In this document: positions 5,582 through 6,536 of the stretch, piece by piece
How the letters are laid out: every line of letters starts with the position of its first letter
Position numbering within the stretch: position 1 is the first letter of the stretch
NCBI GenBank assembly: GCA_030748805.1
Contig: JASMLG010000016.1
Coordinates: forward strand, 1-6,536
Length of the DNA: 6,536 nucleotides
Direction: 5' to 3'
From: Phycisphaerales bacterium
GTDB taxonomy: Bacteria; Planctomycetota; Phycisphaerae; Phycisphaerales; SM1A02
The notes under the pieces: model-generated
The model's input: the letters and a program-made list of their open reading frames with translations, nothing else
Databases searched by the model: none
What the model was told of the DNA's origin: nothing
Position numbers and translations under genes: made by a program

Positions 5582-6536
5582 ATGATTCGCGCTTACGAAA
5601 CAACAGACCTTGAACAATGCTTGCGAATACTTCGCGAGGTTGGCTGGATGGAGGGAAAAGACACCGACAGGGAGGTGTTTGAAGGTTATATCAGCGACAC
5701 CAAGTCATTTGTCACTGAACTTAATAACGAGGTCGAGGTTCTGGCACTTACTAGAACAGGTCAGGTGATGTATCAAGATAATGATTTGCCAATGTCGGGT
5801 GTAACTGGCGTTCTTACAAGCAGGGTTGCTCGCATGAAGGGTCACGCTTTAAAGACCACTGCTCTTGCGGTTGCAAATAGCGCCCTTGATGGTGCCGCTG
5901 TTTCGATTCTTGGAATGTTTGATCAAGGATACTATGACAAACTCGGGTTCGGAACACTTGGTTATAAAAGAGTCACAACAATAGACCCCGCTTCCTTAAA
6001 GGTTCCAAAACTAACAAGGGCTCCCATTCGGTTAACCAAAGATGATGCTCAGGCAATTCACGATTGCAGGAGAAAAAGAAAGCGTGTACATGGTTCGAGT
6101 AACCTTGATGGGGTTGGCTGCACTGGCTGTGAACTTGTTTGGATTGAAAAATGTTTTGGACTTGGTTTTAAAAACGACGAAGGTAAGCTCACACATTTTT
6201 TGTGGTTAAAAGCAAAGAGCGAGCATGGTCCTTATGATTGTTATGCTTATGCTTGGCAAACACCCGAGCAGTTGGTCGAGTTGTTTTCTGTCTTAAAGTC
6301 ACTTTCTGATCAAGTACATGGAGTCCGTTTATCTGAGACAGCGGGGTTTCAGTTGCAAGATTTTATAGATCGGCCGTTTGCCACAAGTCGCTCGCGCAGT
6401 GGTGGTGATTTTGCTGTTAAAACAAGTTCAAACGCTTGGACCCAGTGTCGCATATTAAATGTGCCAACTTGTATTGGTGCGATGAAGTTTCAAGGTGAAC
6501 CAGTATCATTTCAACTTGAATTAAGCGACCCAATTG
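5582..6536 (+). CDS. Eis-like GNAT N-acetyltransferase, 3' end cut off by the window edge
   Basis: Predicted acetyl-CoA-dependent N-acetyltransferase of the Eis type, which combines two GNAT folds with a C-terminal SCP2-like domain. Eis proteins acetylate amines, including aminoglycosides and lysines; the substrate here is unknown. I read 318 open codons from the ATG at 5582. The N-terminal GNAT starts MIRAYETTDLEQCLRILREV. The block GVTGVLTSRVARMKGHA (73-89) includes R84-M-K-G87-H-A89, matching the acetyl-CoA pyrophosphate motif R/Q-x-x-G-x-G/A. GYYDKLGFG (116-124) supplies the conserved Tyr of motif B, probable general acid Y118. Near the visible end, RILNVPTCIGAM and FQLELSDPI resemble the start of the SCP2-like domain. 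About 80 residues are probably missing, including the C-terminus that contributes to catalysis in Eis. A CTGC pair (C180, C183) is unusual. The gene diverges from the ArsR repressor gene. Confidence 0.8.
   Translation, partial: MIRAYETTDLEQCLRILREVGWMEGKDTDREVFEGYISDTKSFVTELNNEVEVLALTRTGQVMYQDNDLPMSGVTGVLTSRVARMKGHALKTTALAVANSALDGAAVSILGMFDQGYYDKLGFGTLGYKRVTTIDPASLKVPKLTRAPIRLTKDDAQAIHDCRRKRKRVHGSSNLDGVGCTGCELVWIEKCFGLGFKNDEGKLTHFLWLKAKSEHGPYDCYAYAWQTPEQLVELFSVLKSLSDQVHGVRLSETAGFQLQDFIDRPFATSRSRSGGDFAVKTSSNAWTQCRILNVPTCIGAMKFQGEPVSFQLELSDPI

Noticed and set aside
1..6536. Mobile elements, defence systems, CRISPR arrays, tRNA genes
   Set aside because: No transposase or integrase motifs, no regularly spaced direct repeats, no terminal inverted repeats and no cloverleaf-like sequence were seen on either strand.

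Overview
The window looks like chromosomal DNA from a free-living, moderately AT-rich bacterium with an outer membrane. The best lineage clue is the C-terminus of the large secreted protein (2370-2534). It is a Cys-flanked dockerin-like module of the DINADGNVNINDLL...AGWG type, which is common on secreted proteins of Planctomycetota, especially Phycisphaerae-like groups. An AsmA-like protein and two outer-membrane beta-barrels fit that placement, but it is an inference from protein style, not from a marker gene.

Layout from left to right. (1) The N-terminal 239 codons of an arginase lie on the minus strand and run off the left edge. (2) After a 69-nt divergent gap comes a 582-aa lipoprotein-like secreted protein with a dockerin-like tail. 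(3) Two paralogous outer-membrane beta-barrel genes follow, 12 nt apart, evidently a tandem duplication and probably one operon. (4) A 72-aa two-helix membrane protein follows, convergent with the next gene. (5) A minus-strand AsmA-like membrane-anchored protein carries an 11-residue C-terminal repeat. (6) An ArsR-family repressor on the minus strand has a near-consensus promoter containing a perfect 8-6-8 inverted repeat. (7) Divergent from it, an Eis-like GNAT acetyltransferase runs off the right edge.

Two themes stand out. The first is cell envelope: lipoprotein, twin barrels, small membrane protein and AsmA-like protein lie together between the arginase and the ArsR gene. No shared pathway can be proven from sequence. 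The second is transcription start architecture: several genes have a TANNNT -10 hexamer only 6-10 nt before the start codon and no Shine-Dalgarno sequence. This suggests leaderless or nearly leaderless mRNAs. The ArsR gene is the clearest case: its predicted transcription start coincides with the A of its ATG.

I found no tRNA, rRNA, CRISPR array, insertion sequence or other mobile element. No gene-free stretch exceeds about 95 nt. The genes look like ordinary, intact chromosomal genes. The items most worth following up are the leaderless pattern, the ArsR operator, the hendecad repeat and the twin barrels.
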